This document shows positions 37,261-52,206 of a DNA stretch of 64,000 nucleotides, piece after piece. The first letter of the stretch is position 1, and the number at the start of each line of letters is the position of its first letter. Origin of the DNA: Ifrita kowaldi (Eukaryota > Chordata > Aves > Passeriformes > Cinclosomatidae); assembly GCA_013398055.1 (NCBI GenBank), contig VZRS01005627.1, positions 158,116-222,115 of the forward strand. The letters are read 5' to 3'. The translations under genes were made by a program, and so were the position numbers. The notes beneath the pieces were generated by a model. The model had not been told where the DNA came from, made no database searches, and was given only the letters and a program-made list of their open reading frames with translations.

Positions 37261-39109
37261 ACACACTTTCTGACATATATCAATGATTTCTCCTCCAAAC
37301 AATGTTAAAAACAACTTCCAGATAGATTTCTGATTACATTATTTTTCATTTCGACACATTTGAAACAACAGCAACAAGAAACCTTTTGCTCATTCTCTCC
37401 TTTTTTCTTCAGGTTGACTTTGTTGTTATTGGTTTTTGTTTTTCTTGTTCTCTCTTCATGCCATACTGCAGTTTCGTGTGTCTCAGAGCCAGAGAGAAAT
37501 TGATACTGAGACGTGCTCCGAATGCATTGTAGTTACCAAGGAAGTGGTTTCCCAAGCAACAGTAACCACTTGAAATTTTACAGAATTTCTTCCTCTGTAT
37601 CTGTAACACCTTTGCAGCTTTGCAGCAGGCAGTGTGTGGGCAGCATAAGTGATCTCATTAATTTTACTTTTTGAAGCAGATATGGTCATCTTTCTGTACT
37701 AGTTAAAGAAACAGTGAACTTCAGTTACAGTTGAATGCTTGGTTTTGTGTTTGCATTGGTTTTGTTTATTTTCTTTTTTTAAAATTTATTTTCCTGCTAG
37801 CAGACAGATTGTGGATATGCCAGATAGTCCTGCAGCATGTGGGCAGATGCTAGAGGCAACATTCTCAGCTGTTACACACTCAGTGATGATATTTACCATT
37901 CAAGAAAGCCATGCCAGCACCTTGGTTTGCTCCAGCAAATTAGATGAGACACTTGCCAGCTTGATGATGTCAAAAAGTGTAGGAAATAAGCACATGTTCA
38001 GAATTAGTGGAAGGCTGTGAACCAAGGGAAAGACAGAGGCAGAAGTCCCAACTCCTCTATGGTGGGGCAAAAAAAATGACTATGTGACAGCTGGGCCTTG
38101 GTCAAAAGCGACTTTCAATAATTTGTCTTAAATTCAGCAGTGTCTCTTAATATCCACTTCACATGCATGGTAAAATCTAAAAAAAAAGAAAAAGTGGTGG
38201 TATTTACACGGGCAGAATCCCAAAGGAAGGTGTGTATTTGAAGCAGGAATTATATTACTGTAATACTTTGCATTCATGTTGTGCTAGTTTCCGTAAATGT
38301 TCTCTGAAAAATTAGATTTCTGCTTCATCTAGGATAAAAAGATTGGGTATAACTGTCTTAAAATATCATTTTTAACTCTCTTATCTTCTGGATTGCAGAT
38401 CACTATGGATAAGGAAATGTTGGAACTACGAAAGATTTTAAAGTGTATGAAGAAACCATAAAGTACATTACAAAAACACTGAGGACCATGGATCTGAGCC
38501 AGTTCTTTGCATACCCAGCTCTAATGACCCTTCTATTTACCCATAATTTTAATGTTCCAAGTAGAGACACTGGAGTGAATGAGCATGGAGATTATTAAAC
38601 TGTTGGCTCTGGATCTGTATCAGCCTCACCTGGTACAAGATGGCTCATAAAACCTTTTATACTATTCCATCATTAATATTTTTCTACCTCCCTGAACTTC
38701 ATACAAAGAACTGACTTTTTAACCTGTCTCTCAACCCCTCTTCAAGTTCCAGAACTAACTTAGCTCTTAGCTAAGTATCATGTTCTTTTCAGAGAAAGCT
38801 GCCTCTATCCAAACAAGCCTCTCATTTTACCAGGAAATATATACTGGAAAGACCTTGTCAAGGTCTACATTCAGTTTCAACTTGTGAAACTATGTAAAAA
38901 GTTGTTTCAGATATAGTGGATAAAATGTTTGAGATCTAGTGCTGTTGACTTTAAAGGCTGGGATTCTCTCTCAGTGTGCCACTATGTATGGGATAATACC
39001 CCTATGGACTGAATGTCAAAGGACACTAAAGTGCCAAGACCTTGAATAAAGTGTTTTCTCCATGAAAAGTCAAATAATAGAGGCCTGAGGCTGCTAATGT
39101 AATGGAAGT

Positions 39110-39129
39110 GAATGAAGAGCTCTTCATTC
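39110..39129. repeat. Perfect 20-bp palindrome
   Basis: GAATGAAGAGCTCTTCATTC equals its own reverse complement. It lies in noncoding DNA with no other recognised feature nearby. Confidence 0.95.
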
Positions 39130-42100
39130 CAGACAGAGGAGGAGCTCAATTTTCTCCTCACCTCCTGGAATGGCAAGAGCACCTTAATTCCATGAGATGT
39201 CAGCTGTTAGGCAGAGTCTAATGTCTGGAGCAATGAGAGGAAGTTAAAGGAACCAGAAAGCTCCAGCTTTGCAGCTAGAAAAGTTTCTTATGAGATAAAC
39301 AAGAAAGGCTTGTAACTGTGTTTCAGGATTTTTTTTCTTCCAGATGTGAATATATACCTATGGATATAACGGTTTGTGAGAGGCCAGATGTGAAGGTAGA
39401 ATTAAAAATTAAAATTTAAAATTCAGACAGCTTTTAAAACTGTCACTCAATAATAGTTACCAAATAATAACAAATAGCTACCAAACTAACCTACCCGTTT
39501 AATCTCCAAGCCATCTATCACTTCACCTTCTCTTCCCTTCTTGTCTCTGTTCCTTTATATGCCACTCATTTACCTCTTTGTCTGAGATGATTTATCACTT
39601 GCTCTTCCTATTCTAATCTATCAGTAGACACATTGCCTCTTCCTTCTTTTTATTCAACATCATTTGCACTCCTTTAACTCCAGAAATTATGGTCTACATT
39701 CCTTCCTCCATATTGTCCCTTTTCCCCTCACTCTAACACTCATGCTACAAATGCACTTGAGGCTTTTCTTTGAAGTCCCTTTTCCTTCACTTCCACCAGC
39801 TTGACCTGCAATCAAATTTATTCTTCCTGGTAACCATTTAGGTTTTTATGGAAGTGAAATAGCACTCAGATCATGGGATCTAGACTGCTCACCCTAAATG
39901 CCTACTGTTGAACAAATATTTTTATGAACTGTCTAACGCAGTGCCAAACCCTGCTGATTTGAGTGCATTATGGGAACAGGTGGTCCAGGCATAAACAGCA
40001 GCGGGAAGCCTTTAACTAGGTATTAAAAAATGGACATTGGCTGGAGGACAAAAACCTGAGCAGAAGGGCAGAATTAATTTTTGCCCCCCTTCTTTTTCAA
40101 AGTCTTCCCTTCCCCTTAAACATTAGCACCTTTTGTGTTTGATACATTACCAGAACACTGATTTAGTTACTGTTTTGCTTAGAATACGGAAACTGCTGAC
40201 TCCTGGGAACAAAAAAATGTAAACATTAATACAGAATCAAATGTGGTGCTAAAATGCCACACATTCAAGTGGCACCCTGCAGTGAAAGACTGACAAATTT
40301 GCCTTAAAGTAATTTATGTTTTCTTTTTTACTTTTATTTAATGAAACTTTATTTATATAATTGGCCCATAATTTAATCTGCTTGATTTTCATCCAAAAGA
40401 TTATTTGATTAAAATTAAAAACAAAACAAACAAAAAAAATACCCAGCAACAAAAAACCCCACCCTGAAATATTTGATATTTTTGTTCAAGGTTCACTATT
40501 ATCTGGCAGAGGTAAGAAGCCTTTTGTACACAGTTTGCAGGATGTCTGGTCATTCCAAAATGGTATGTTACATTGCCAGTTGGGAAGAGGCAGAAAATAG
40601 TCCCATTGCAGTGCTAAAACATGTACTTTACATTCATTTTCGAGTTAATGAATTTCAGCATCTCCTTGTGGGGTCAGGTTGAAAATACGAGGGAGACCTC
40701 TAGAAGAGGGCAGCTACCCACAGATGCTTGGGTATCCTCATCAAGATTTTGGTCAGTGAAAACAACATCCAGCAGGAGGTCTTTCTGTGTAAGGTTTGCA
40801 ATACAGATCTGAGTGCTCTGTAAGGACTCTGAGATGTTTTAGCCAGCTGATACCTCTTGAAATTGGGAATTCAGATATTCCTTTCCCAGGGAGCCTCTTC
40901 CAGTAAGTGGCAGTAACTTGAGTTACTACACTTGCGGAAATCTTTTGCAGTGACAGGTATTAACCAGAAGATTATCTCTGGGGGACAGGACAAAAGGATA
41001 TAATTTAACTGGGTTCTGCATATTCATAACATCAACTATTTCCTTATTTTTGAAAAACACTCCACTCTATTCACCTATTCCACCCTATTGGATTATGACA
41101 GTAATACTGTTTGCTGAATGCCATTATTTCAGAAAAGCCTAAATTTCACCAGCCCACTCTTCAATGTTTCCCTCATCACTAGTTTGAAACACCACCTTTC
41201 ACCCAGCCCACGAAACAAATTTTGCTTTTAAATTATGAAATACTGAAAGGATACTGCTGATAAAGTCTTTGCACATTAAAAACCTTGCCCTGGTTGAATA
41301 CTAAAGCTATAAAAATTCATATCTAATCTATTACATTTATATTCTTTCATTAACCAGTAACCAGACTTACCACCTTCCAAGCCCAAATATCTGAGCAGCT
41401 AACATCTCTTCATGTTTTCTGTGAAGACTTGTCTAAAATATGCCCATCTTTTACTCAGATCTTTTGGAAAGCATACCATTACGACATTTTCATAAGACAC
41501 AAATACTTTTTGTTTACTTATTTCCCTCTTGTTTTGCATAAACCAGGAAGATGAAGAAGAGTATTGCTCTTTCATATGTACAAATCTTTTACTCAGATCT
41601 GCAGGGTACACAGTATCCTTGAAACTCAGAGAAAACAGTACAGGTCTGAAAAAAAACCTATTTTGCCAATTATGGAAGTGCTAACAGGTATTGAAAAAGT
41701 AGAGCTTCTATTGATCTGTGAAGACAGGAAAATCCTTTGTATGTTTCTCATAGTTTACATAAGCCACATTTATTTTAAGTTTAGGGGAAAATTATAGATC
41801 TTTTTTACCCAGGCACTAAGGGTAAAGGCTTATTGCCACATTCACTTACATCTCACTTCAAGCCAAATAATTTCCCAGTTCCTTTTCTTCCAACAGGTAG
41901 AACCACTTGGCTGTTCAAACTGACAGACTTTCCCAGCAAAACCTTTATTCCACTCTATGCTTTAGCTCAACTGTTGTTCCACAGTCTCAGCCTAAATTTA
42001 ATACAATGTCACTTCTAAATCCAAGGAGCACTGAGAATCACAACTGTTTTCCTTATTTCACTTCCTGATCTTCTCTTGATTGTATTACACACAAAATGGA

Positions 42101-45100
42101 ATCTTTAATATGAAAATGGGAATGTGTGCCTATGAGGGATGGCTCTGGTTTCAAGTAGTGCTATGTCATGTTGTTTAAATGGTATTAGCTTGTTAATTCC
42201 ACAGGGTTTTTTGTCACAGATTAATTCACCTTAAGGTGCATTCATTCAAGAACTGTTGAAACACTAGTTTATGAATCAAGCTTTTATCTTGAGGATTTAA
42301 GAAATAATACAAACACCTTCTGGCAAGAGCAACTGGTTTGGCGCATAATTTCTCAGAAAGATTATTCCTGAAGTTTAAATGATAAATTTAACTTTAGACA
42401 TAGCCATTTGGCATCGGAATTTTACAGAAGTATTTGTACTGGAAAGTGACCATCTATCTAGTTCATACTGATTGATGGGCACATTAATGTGTTTTGGTTT
42501 TCACTGAATGTATTTTCTGGAACATTTGCGTTGACTTTATAATTTATGCTAACTCAGAACTGTCTGCATTACATTTCATATTTAGGTTATTTAGTGCTCC
42601 TCACAATAATGAAGATACAGTATCTTCCGGAACAAGCCCTTACGATTACTGTATTTATTGCTCATGTTTTAAAATGGGAAAAACTGACAAATATGGAAAC
42701 ACAATTAGGATGCATTGCATTAAATAAAGCAATAAACACAATTTCCAAGAATAATCATTTGCAGTTAGTCTTCAAATTCTTCACTTTCTTCATAGACTTC
42801 CATTTCTTTCATCTTGGATTTGGTAACACTTTTCTCTCTCAGAGAAAGTACATAATCTGGTTTTGAGATATTCAGTATTTACTGAGATACCAGGAATTTT
42901 CATTGGCTGAGATTTGAGGTTCATTTATTTTCAACAGAAATTCACAGTTACTGTAAGTAACTGTTAAATTCGGGCACCAGTTGAGATTTTTGTATCAAAC
43001 ACGTAAGATAAAGCTAAATTAAATGAAAATGAATTCACCTGAGTCTATCTGACCAGTCTAACAACTTTTACACCTGACAAGAGAAGTTAAGATAGCAAAT
43101 GAAAGTGACATATTAGACAGCAAGACACTGTCCCAACCACTATTTCACCTTTTGCCGAAAACCTTCAAGGGAGACCAGATCATTGACAAGAATTTCCTGG
43201 ATTATCTCTGATTTGCTGCTGATATTATTGCTGCTACTGAAACCTCATAAAGAGCTTTTGGCATTTATCATAACATTCACTTGAAAAATCAAGAGGATCT
43301 AAGACACACTAAGAGCTCACTGAAACTGACAGTAAAAGAAACAACACAAAATTAGAATATATTGTAGAGAAAAATGACACCTTATTTAAATATAAAGAGA
43401 AAAAACTGGATTTGGAGAGAGGGAAATATAGGACTAGTTTATTTAAATTGAAAATATTTATCCTATTTATGATTGTACTTTGCATTGAGAGATTTATTTT
43501 ATACTGAGCTATTTTATTACACCTGTAAATGGGTATTGTTGTCATGAAGAGCAATTATCATGGTAAATAATTTATAAATCATGGTAGATAATATATAAGC
43601 ATAACTTGTTTTCTGAAGTTGAGTAATCCCACATTTAAACACAGTATGGAACTTGTTCTCTATATCCAGACTAAAACACATCATGACAAAGTACATTTGG
43701 CAATTACGAATGTTCTTGTTTTAAAGCAAATACCTGATCAAAAACATTCAAAACCTTTTCAAATCATAATATTTTTTTACTCTACAGAAATGATATGAAA
43801 GGATAAAGTTGCTGTGGATAGGAGTACAGTGCATTTTCTGACATATAAGGGGAGTCTCTTCTCTGAGCCCTATGAACTCCCCACTACCCTTCTGCTCTCT
43901 CTTATCCTTACCTGATTTCCACAGAGTCAGAGTTTTAGTCTCCTGGGATGTCTTAGCTTTAAGATTTTTGTCAGACATAGTGGCCATAACAGCGGATTAA
44001 CTGCACATGCATGTACAGAAATGTCCTTTTCTGTGTGAAGCTTTATGTTTGTTCTTAGCTTACACCTTTTTTGCTTTCTCCCAAATAACTCTCTTAGTTC
44101 TAGAACTCTAGACAGCATCTGCCAAGCAAAAAGCCCAAGAGCTATGTGCCATTTATCATAAAAAGTTATATCACACACAGTTCCTACAAGAAAATAAGTA
44201 AAGGCCACATGTTCAGATGTGCGATAGTGTGATCTCACATCCTGCACACAGATTACACCAGTTTACAGTCACTGATGTCTTATCGGCTCTTATTATTACT
44301 ATTTGTAAATTAGTCCAAAGTGACTTGATTCGGGTTTTTTAATAAAGAGTTTTTTAAGGCACAAGGATTGAGTTAAAATACTAGCATAAGACTTAAATGA
44401 CTACTGACATTTATTTATATTTGACAGCAGGAATTAATACAAATTATGTTAATGCATGGCAACATATCCCTTTAAATTTGTGTATGACTTGGCATGAAAT
44501 TCCATTTTTGTAACTGCTTTTATACATTGACTTCAAAATCATGTGAAACCTTTGGCATATGCAGCTCTAGTCTTTTTTTTTTAAGTTTATACTTCTTAAT
44601 GAGATTACTTTCCATGGTTTATGAAATGTTTTGCCATAAAGTGGTCATTTCATTCTTGTATTTCAATTGTAACAGGCCATTATTGCTGCTGATTTATTAT
44701 CTATTATCCTCTTACAAGCAAATTTAATCACAGGAGCTCTATTTCCCTCTAATCTTTATTAATATAGTGGAGATAAAACTCTGCCACATATATTACTTAG
44801 CAAATAACTGAGTATTTTCGAAAAAGACAATAATTCCTGAAAATCAACAAAACAAAATTATGTTCAAGTGGACAGTAACTTGCAAATAGCTGAATGGCTA
44901 AATAAAAAAGCCTAGAAAAAGAACGTGGCTGTCTTCATACATCAACATCAGACAGTATTTTGACAATTTGGAGTTGTGCTTACATTGTAAAAAATAAATG
45001 TAGACATTTATTTGAATAACATTATCTCTGTTTTTATGTCTAGTGATTCTCACCCCACTAATATTTCAGGTATCCCTGCTTGAGGTAGATGGAACATAAA

Positions 45101-46184
45101 TCAGTTGTCATATCACACCTTGTCACCCGGACTGCGCGTGTTTGATCCTGAGAAGTGTGAAATTTGCATTCATGTTTGGAAGAAGGCAAACACTGAAATA
45201 TAGGTTACATTCCTAAACATTTTAGTTTATAGATTTATGGTTGCAGAAACCTCTTTTTTAAGGTTGAGCATTAAAATAAACAATGTGTCAGCACAGAGCA
45301 AATTGATTCCAAACATGAACCGGAGAAATGAGCAAATGCTGAATTCTAAATTGAAATGAGAAAGTTTCATTTAATAACTAAATATTTGAATTACTTACCA
45401 AAAGTTTCATAGATATATGAAACATAGTACAGAGAAAATCTTACGCTTTCAAAATAAACAGCAGAAAAAGTAAATGCTGTTAAGGTAAGCAGTGTGTTCT
45501 CAAGATAACATGAAAACAAAATATTTGACAGAAATGGAAATACAGCACTAGTTTCTTGAAGAGATTTATCTTACAAAACAAATAATTTAATTATAGTGAC
45601 AAAGCTTGCAATTTAAACAAATGTATGAATAAAGATTTTTTTCCTAGAGGTGAGTAGGAATTTTCTGATAATACATTTTTTCAATATGGAAAAGTTTATA
45701 AAAACTGAAACATTCTACTGGAATGCCTTTTTTTGTTCTGTTTACAAAGATCCCTTTTCTTGTCCTGAAGGCAATTTCTGTTCAGCCAAGAGACTGACTG
45801 ATTCTGAGCAAAACAAAGGATTTTCTTACCCACAGCCTTTGTAGTGCCTGTGAAAGGAAAAACATCTTCAAAGTTCTTGCTCTCAATATAAAAGATTGAA
45901 AACCACAATGCAGGTTCCCTACAGCCTAAGTGAACATCCAGATAGTAGGTACAAACATAGTTTTGGTGGTTTTATCCACTTCTGCCCTCTTCCCTTTGTC
46001 ATGAAAAGCTTTGAGAGTGCTTTCGTTTGTTGCAATATACAGTGGAAATATTCTGAAATTTCCAATGTCTGTAACAATACAACTCCTGCCCTGCTTCCTT
46101 TTGCACAGTGCAATCTTCAGCAGTTTGCTTTTCACAGTTCACTCCAACCAGATTGATATCAATAATCAATAATAGTTTTGTTCC

Positions 46185-46283
46185 TGTAGTGAGTTGACCC
46201 TGGCTAGATGTCAGACACCCACCAAAGCCTCTGTCACTCCCCTCCACAGCTGGAAAGGAGAGGGAAAATATAACAAAGGCTCT
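46185..46283 (-). mobile_element. Degraded LTR end of an avian ERVL-type element
   Basis: The plus strand starts TGTAGTGAGTTGACCCTGGC and continues through 'cacccaccaaagcctctgtc' to GAAAATATAACAAAGGCTC. This resembles the terminal 100 bp of a common bird ERVL LTR that I recognise from memory. The remainder of the LTR is absent, so it is a truncated relic. Orientation is inferred from the usual layout of that LTR. Confidence 0.65.
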
Positions 46284-49200
46284 CATCATATATGTGGACC
46301 ACAAAACTAAAATAGATTAGGATGAAACACAGATTAGGATGGTTTTGAAGTTTTAAAACATTAGAAATTACTCAATAAGTGATAAAAATTAACATGATCT
46401 GGATTTGAAGGACTGATTACCTGAAATACATCCTATACAATTTCTTGCATTCATATTATTTCACCATCAACCTCTGAGCTTAGTTTCAGTGCAGGTGCTT
46501 ATCCATCTCGTTTACTCTTGGGATATGTGATACTGGGCTGTCTATCAGTATAGGGAGATTTCAGTCTTGTCTCTCTGATATGAAATGCAAAATGGTATCA
46601 CAAAAGCAAGAGTGGCAAGTGCGTGCAACGCCAGACACAGGAAACTTGATCGCATTCCAAAATGTAGGGTCTCTCCCAGGTTACCCACGTGTGCTCCTGA
46701 ATGCAATATAGGAGCTCAGTTCCACAGCAAAGTAATTTCTTTAGCTGTAGGCTTAGCTTTGAGGGTCCACTGGACAAGTAGGAACTTTGTGACAGATTGT
46801 TGTAGCTCATTCGCATGGTTATCTGAAAGATTATTGAGTTCTACCATCCGCTAGGAAGGTGTCTTTCTCATTTGTGGTTTTAAATTGATGTTTTATTAAG
46901 GAATTAAATAAAGTGCTTCCATTTCTGTAGTTTTATGCAGACCTTCCAACAAGTTTCAGCATAATACAACAGGGGTTTTGTCAATCCTACACAACAATTC
47001 AAAAGCATGTATTCAAGCATGCTGCCTTTCACTTATTTCCAGCCATTTACATTGCTGAGGACAGAAAAAAAATATTTACTAAAATAACATAAAAATTTGT
47101 ACACAGAGAACTTGCACTGAAACTATAAAAATATACTAATTTTATCTTACAAGATTAGCATGTGGGGAACCCATTGTATTTACCCAATAGATGTTTGACT
47201 TACGAACTGAAATAGCGGTAACTGTTCTGATAGGTGCTCATTAGCACTAAATGTGATGAAGGAACAGCATGGCTAATGGCTATACTAATGGTCAGAAGCA
47301 TTAAGTGTCAGGAATCTTTGCTTTTACGTGGACTACAAAGAACTTCCTCTTGCAGTCAAAGGCTTTCCTGCTTTCTCTTGCATCAGTTTTGTCCAACTTA
47401 TTCCAGGTCTGGAATATCTTCTCTACCTCAGCTTGTCTTGCTTAATTTTCTTTACCTATTTACTTATGGGTTCTGTTTCCCAGGCTTATTGACTCCTTTG
47501 TAGAATCACTGTTCAGGTCATGGTGTGCTGAGCCCTCCAGGTTTTTTTTCATAGTATTTAATTATATTCTCTTTGGAGGCTTATGCATTGTGTCTCCTCC
47601 CTCTTTTCCAGGTCACAGCACTTCCCTCTCCAGCTCCACATTTCACTTCTGGTTCCTCCCGTTTTCTCTGAGCAGCAACCTTGATTCCTTTGGGCCTGTC
47701 TTGAACTCTATTTTGTGCGCAGCCTGCACAACGAGTATCTGGCCTTGTTTCCTTCAGTACATGGCTACACTGGAATTTCAGACCAAAACAGAAGCAAGAC
47801 TGGGTGCAAACTCAGAGCAAAACGGGGCACATGGGTTTATCAGCACTGGGCACTCAGGGAGGTGATGCCTGCCTGGGGAGCATGAATCATTGAGAATTTA
47901 ACTGCTACGCAGCACTCAGGGAGTTAGGGAGAGGAGAAAAATTCCTTACCACTTGAAAATGAGACATGAAGTAGATCTAATTGGGCTGAATTATTGTTTG
48001 AACACAGTTTGCTTGCTTCTGATTCAAATTCATAGAAAAATTCATCAAAATGAAGATCTCTGATAGAAAATATTAACAGTGAATATATTACAGAGAGAAT
48101 TACGGTGAATGAGTGGCAAACCCAAGTACATTTCAAAGTTTCATTTTGCATTGAAAGATATTAATTTTAAAACTTTGAACGTCAACAGGACGTTCAACTT
48201 ATTTGTCATTCCTTTTAAGCTGTGTTCTCCATTTCAAAGTCTGTGAGGTGCTTAAAGCAAGGTCATCAGTACTGAGGCTGAGATTATAAAAAAATAATGG
48301 TCTTTTTTTTTTTTTTTTACTTTCTTCAATGTTGAAAATATTTTGCTCTATACTTTTCTTAAAGAAACATTATACTCTAGGATTGCTTGGGTATCGCTGA
48401 GGGGAAACCATGATTTCAAACTTTTAATTTATCATGAAGGAAACATAAGTGACAGAACAGTTCGTTTGTGCCTTTCTAAAATCAGAATTCTATTACCAAC
48501 TGCATCCTGATTGATTTTATTGTTTAATTACTTGAATGAAGGCTATTGCTTTTATTGATAATTTTTATTATTATATTAAAATCTTGTCCTCAGTTTCTTT
48601 CTCCCACTACTCAGTTAACCCTGAAACAAATTGGATAGATGCACAGCCGTAGATGCACAGCAAAAAACCATCTGCCCAGTTATCCAAAGACTGTAAAATA
48701 TTTAAAAGGATTAATTAATTCAAAAAGTCTTCTGAAAATATAAATATAATTCAAGATATGTTAGAATTGATTTTGGAATATTATGAACTGCCATAAATTG
48801 TTACAGATTTTCAAGTGTCAGTGCTATTTTTCTTCAGATGCAGATGAAAACCTCCCTGATATATTCCTACTAACTGTAGTATTTTCTAAGATTAATGAAC
48901 TAAGTTGTGTTACAAGGCTAAATGCATGTCTGATTTTTCTTTCTCTAGATCTGCTCCGGAGGTATCTGGCACTTACATGTGTAGATGCAATTCCACAGCC
49001 TTCCCACCATGGGCCATCCCCAGGGCTGCAGTTTCCTGGCTATCCTCTACCCCCACACATGTGCCTGCAGCTTTTGTAATTCTTTCCTTTTATGACCTGT
49101 TAATTAAGAAGGAAAGGAATCTCCTTTAAAATTCACGTATTTGATTTAAAATATTAACCTTTGATTTGATCTAGAAATCAACTGTATGAAGAGTATAAAG

Positions 49201-49595
49201 AATTTTTCCTGTGTCTAAGCATGTCAAAAACATATTTTGATAAAGCAGTTTACAGGCACTTGAGGGACTGACACACCCTGATGGTAACTAGGCCTGACCT
49301 AATTTCTTAGATCCCTTCTGAAGCTGTCTTTCTCTCAGCCTACTCACAGGCTTGAGCAGCAAACCCTTCTGAAGCAGGTTCAATGATTTCCTACTTCTGT
49401 ATTCCAGGATGTGGGCCTTCCTGTTTACGGAGAAGATCCAAAAATGTAACCAAGGCATTTTCTGACAGCTACACCTACACAGAGGAAAGTGACTCTGTGA
49501 GGTGCATCACCCTGCCTATGTGATACTGCAAATCTGGCTTTACCTGGAAATAAAAGGCTTTGTGTTGTCAATAAGGGAGAACTTCTGAAGACCGT
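46284..49595. other. Intergenic sequence, no gene seen
   Basis: No recognised exon or interspersed repeat. A CT-rich patch with a frame of 91 codons (47590-47865) has no family features. A poly(T) run lies near 48303-48320. Confidence 0.55.
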
Positions 49596-49597
49596 GG

Positions 49598-49668
49598 TAG
49601 AGGACTTGGAACTAGATGATCTTTAAGGTTTCTTCCAACCCAAACTCTTCTGTGATTCCATGATTCTC
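49598..49668 (+). mobile_element. CR1 LINE 3' terminal fragment
   Basis: The plus strand shows GGACTTGGAACTAGATGATC, TTTAAGGTTTCTTCCAACCC and the tail TGTGATTCCATGATTCTCT, which is the standard end of a CR1 element. Only the last 70 bp or so are recognisable. Confidence 0.9.
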
Positions 49669-52023
49669 TGCTGGGGCTGTGCTTTGCAAGTGGGATGCAG
49701 TCTGTGGGAGGACATGGCCACAAACCAGCCCTGAGGCTGTCCCACCCAGCCCTGGCACTGTCCCACAGAGCCCTGGAGTCTTTTTCCTTAGTACTGAACT
49801 GTTTCTATCCACAGCAAGAGATACTAAACCATGGAAACAAGTGTACAAAAAGGCCATGGTTTTCTATGTCCGGAATTTGTCTTAAATTCTTTCAGACCCA
49901 TCTCTGTGGTTGCCTTAATGAGCATACATTAAGGCTGTGCATCTGATTAGATTCCCATAAGTAAAAGTATTGATAGGACCAGGATCTCTTGAAACTGTAA
50001 CGATACATAATAATTACTTCTAAGATAGTCTGTGCATGTTTAGCTTAGTGTAACCAAAATTTTATTTCTTTCTGCTACGAATGACAAAATTAATTCTTGA
50101 TCTACTGTTCACTTACTTATTCAAAGAACTTACAATACCAGTGTATGATGCTAACCTCACTCTTATAGCTCCCACTCCCCACAGGAGTTTGGGAGCTTCT
50201 TTCACTGACAGTAGCTGATAGAATATAATATTTTATAATATTGAATCCACTGTTGCAATAAACATCTCATTTGAAGTAGTAATAGCAGACTATTACTCTA
50301 AGCAACCTTAATCTTCCTTAGCTATAACAAATCATTTAGAATTATTCAGAGTAAAGTATATAGGTGAGATGTTAATAATAAAGTATAATAGGTGAGATGT
50401 TAGCCCAAAATGCTTTAATCAAGAATTCAAAATTCAGACTAGCGTAGAATTTGATACTATAATAACACCTTTCATACTGAAGGCATTCTAAAGCAATTTC
50501 AGTAATGAGCTAGACAGTGTGGGTGCTCTAACTGTGTGGGGAATACAAATATCAATAGCCACAATTTGTTCAACATAAGCTTTCTTACACAGACATTAGA
50601 GTATGCAAATATGTTTGACTGGAATGAAGAAAATTGCTCGACAGGCTACACACCTGCCCAAAAATTATTTTAAGAGCTTTTTCACTTCAGCACAAAAAGG
50701 AATTTAAATACCCATGTTAGTTTTCTGCATTTTCAGCAGTCATTTCCAGGGCTTCGTGTTCCCCAATACCTCAAGCCTCAAAACCAGCACACACACCTTC
50801 AACCTCACTGTAAACAAGGTAGGAAAACAAGCAGTGGCATAGCTAAAATCCCAACAATATCAAAACAGGGGAAAATCAAAAGGAGAGAGTGCACAAAATG
50901 TTTCCAGGGTCTCACTACTTCCAAGGTAGTGAGCTGATTGTAGCCAGAAACTGTCAGAAAGTGGGCAAAAATATTCTTGTTTTAAGAAAAGGAGACAGAA
51001 AAGATTATGTATTCTAGTATATGGAAAAAAAGCATGGTAAAGATTTACATGATGAATTATACCAGGTAATAGGAGAGAGAAACAACAAATTCTTCCCAGT
51101 TTAATAGCTTATGCATTGGAATTGTTTGTGTATTAGCACCTTGTAGCAACTCTTCGGCAAAGAATTCTCTAAACTTCTTATGGATGCATTGCTAGAAAAC
51201 ATCCTCATTGTTGAGGTACAAGTCTGTAGAGCAAAGAGCAATATCTTCCCATACTGTACAAATCTGCATTAGCTTCACTAGCTAAAAATAATTAGAATAT
51301 CTAAAGTAAGAAAAGTCTCTGTTAAATATGAAGTGGAAAGCCAAAGAATATGTGGTTTTATTCTGACTGAAAAGCTAAACTCAGTTCCAAAAAGCCATTT
51401 TAATTTTAAAATATTCAGAAAATCTGGCATTATTTGATAATAGAGACAGGGATATTAAAATGTTTTAAACTCTTTACTTGTAAGGAAGTAGAAATAAAAT
51501 CTTTGGCCAGTAGAACAAAGAATTTTCTATTCCAAAGATCAAAGATTTCATTCTTTGTGACAAACGCCAGTAGCTTAACCAGGGATTTGAGCCTATTAGT
51601 TCTTTGGATGAAATGGGATAAACCAGGCTGACTTCCAAACAGAATATGTGGGATAGCTACAGAAGTATAACTTTTTCTGTAAAAGATGATGGAAAACTGT
51701 TTCTTGTTTTGACAAATACTTCTGTCATCAGTTCAAGCAAAAATCTGGAGCAATTCACCTTTAGTTGGAAGACCAGATACAAAATTTCTTTGTTTCCACA
51801 TTTATTAAATACTCACATTGAATTCCTTGCTGGTTTTGCAGGGAAAGTGCCATGAGTTTCAGCTAACTGATGCAGATGAGATGTTCAATGTCACTGTGAA
51901 CTTATCACTGACAGACATAAATATTCAAATGTATGTTTCTTCCATAGCATTTTTATCGAGTAAAACATTTGAGTAATTTCTTTGAATGTTTGGCTTTGGT
52001 GACTATCAATCTTTGTTCATGTG
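49669..52023. other. Intergenic sequence, no gene seen
   Basis: A GC-richer patch at 49670-49800 follows the CR1 tail and is unassigned. A short near-duplication (GGTGAGATGTTA, with flanking AAAGTATA) lies at 50350-50402. No exon is recognised. Confidence 0.55.
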
Positions 52024-52125
52024 TGTCTTGGTTTGAAAGACAGGTGTATGTACAGGAGGGCAGGAGCCTCCCCTGGAATGGAAAATGCAACCCCCTTCCC
52101 TCCGAATTATTATAATTTTGAAAAT
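52024..52125 (-). mobile_element. LTR end fragment, broken at an assembly N
   Basis: It starts TGTCTTGGTTTGAAAGACAG and includes CAGGAGCCTCCCCTGGAATG and CGAATTATTATAATTTTGAA. I recognise this as one end of a common songbird LTR, seen here in reverse orientation. The match stops at the single N at 52126, and the following sequence does not continue the element as I know it. No matching target-site duplication was found. Confidence 0.7.
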
Positions 52126-52126
52126 N
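52126..52126. other. Single ambiguous base (N), probable assembly join
   Basis: One of only two N positions in the window; the other (57348) clearly marks a join between contigs. This one lies where LTR sequence ends abruptly, so missing or misjoined sequence is likely. Confidence 0.6.
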
Positions 52127-52206
52127 TGAAAGGCATTTTTGTGCATTTTGTACATTTTAAATGTCTCTTATTCTGTTAGGTAGCTCACTTGAGGAAGTGA
52201 CTAATG

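Larger units (their letters stand above)
35317..46184. other. Intergenic sequence, only small repeats seen
   Basis: About 11 kb without recognisable exons, RNA genes or interspersed repeats. It contains the small duplications at 35751 and 37174 and a perfect 20-bp palindrome at 39110. All frames are about 106 codons or shorter and unrecognised. Confidence 0.55.
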
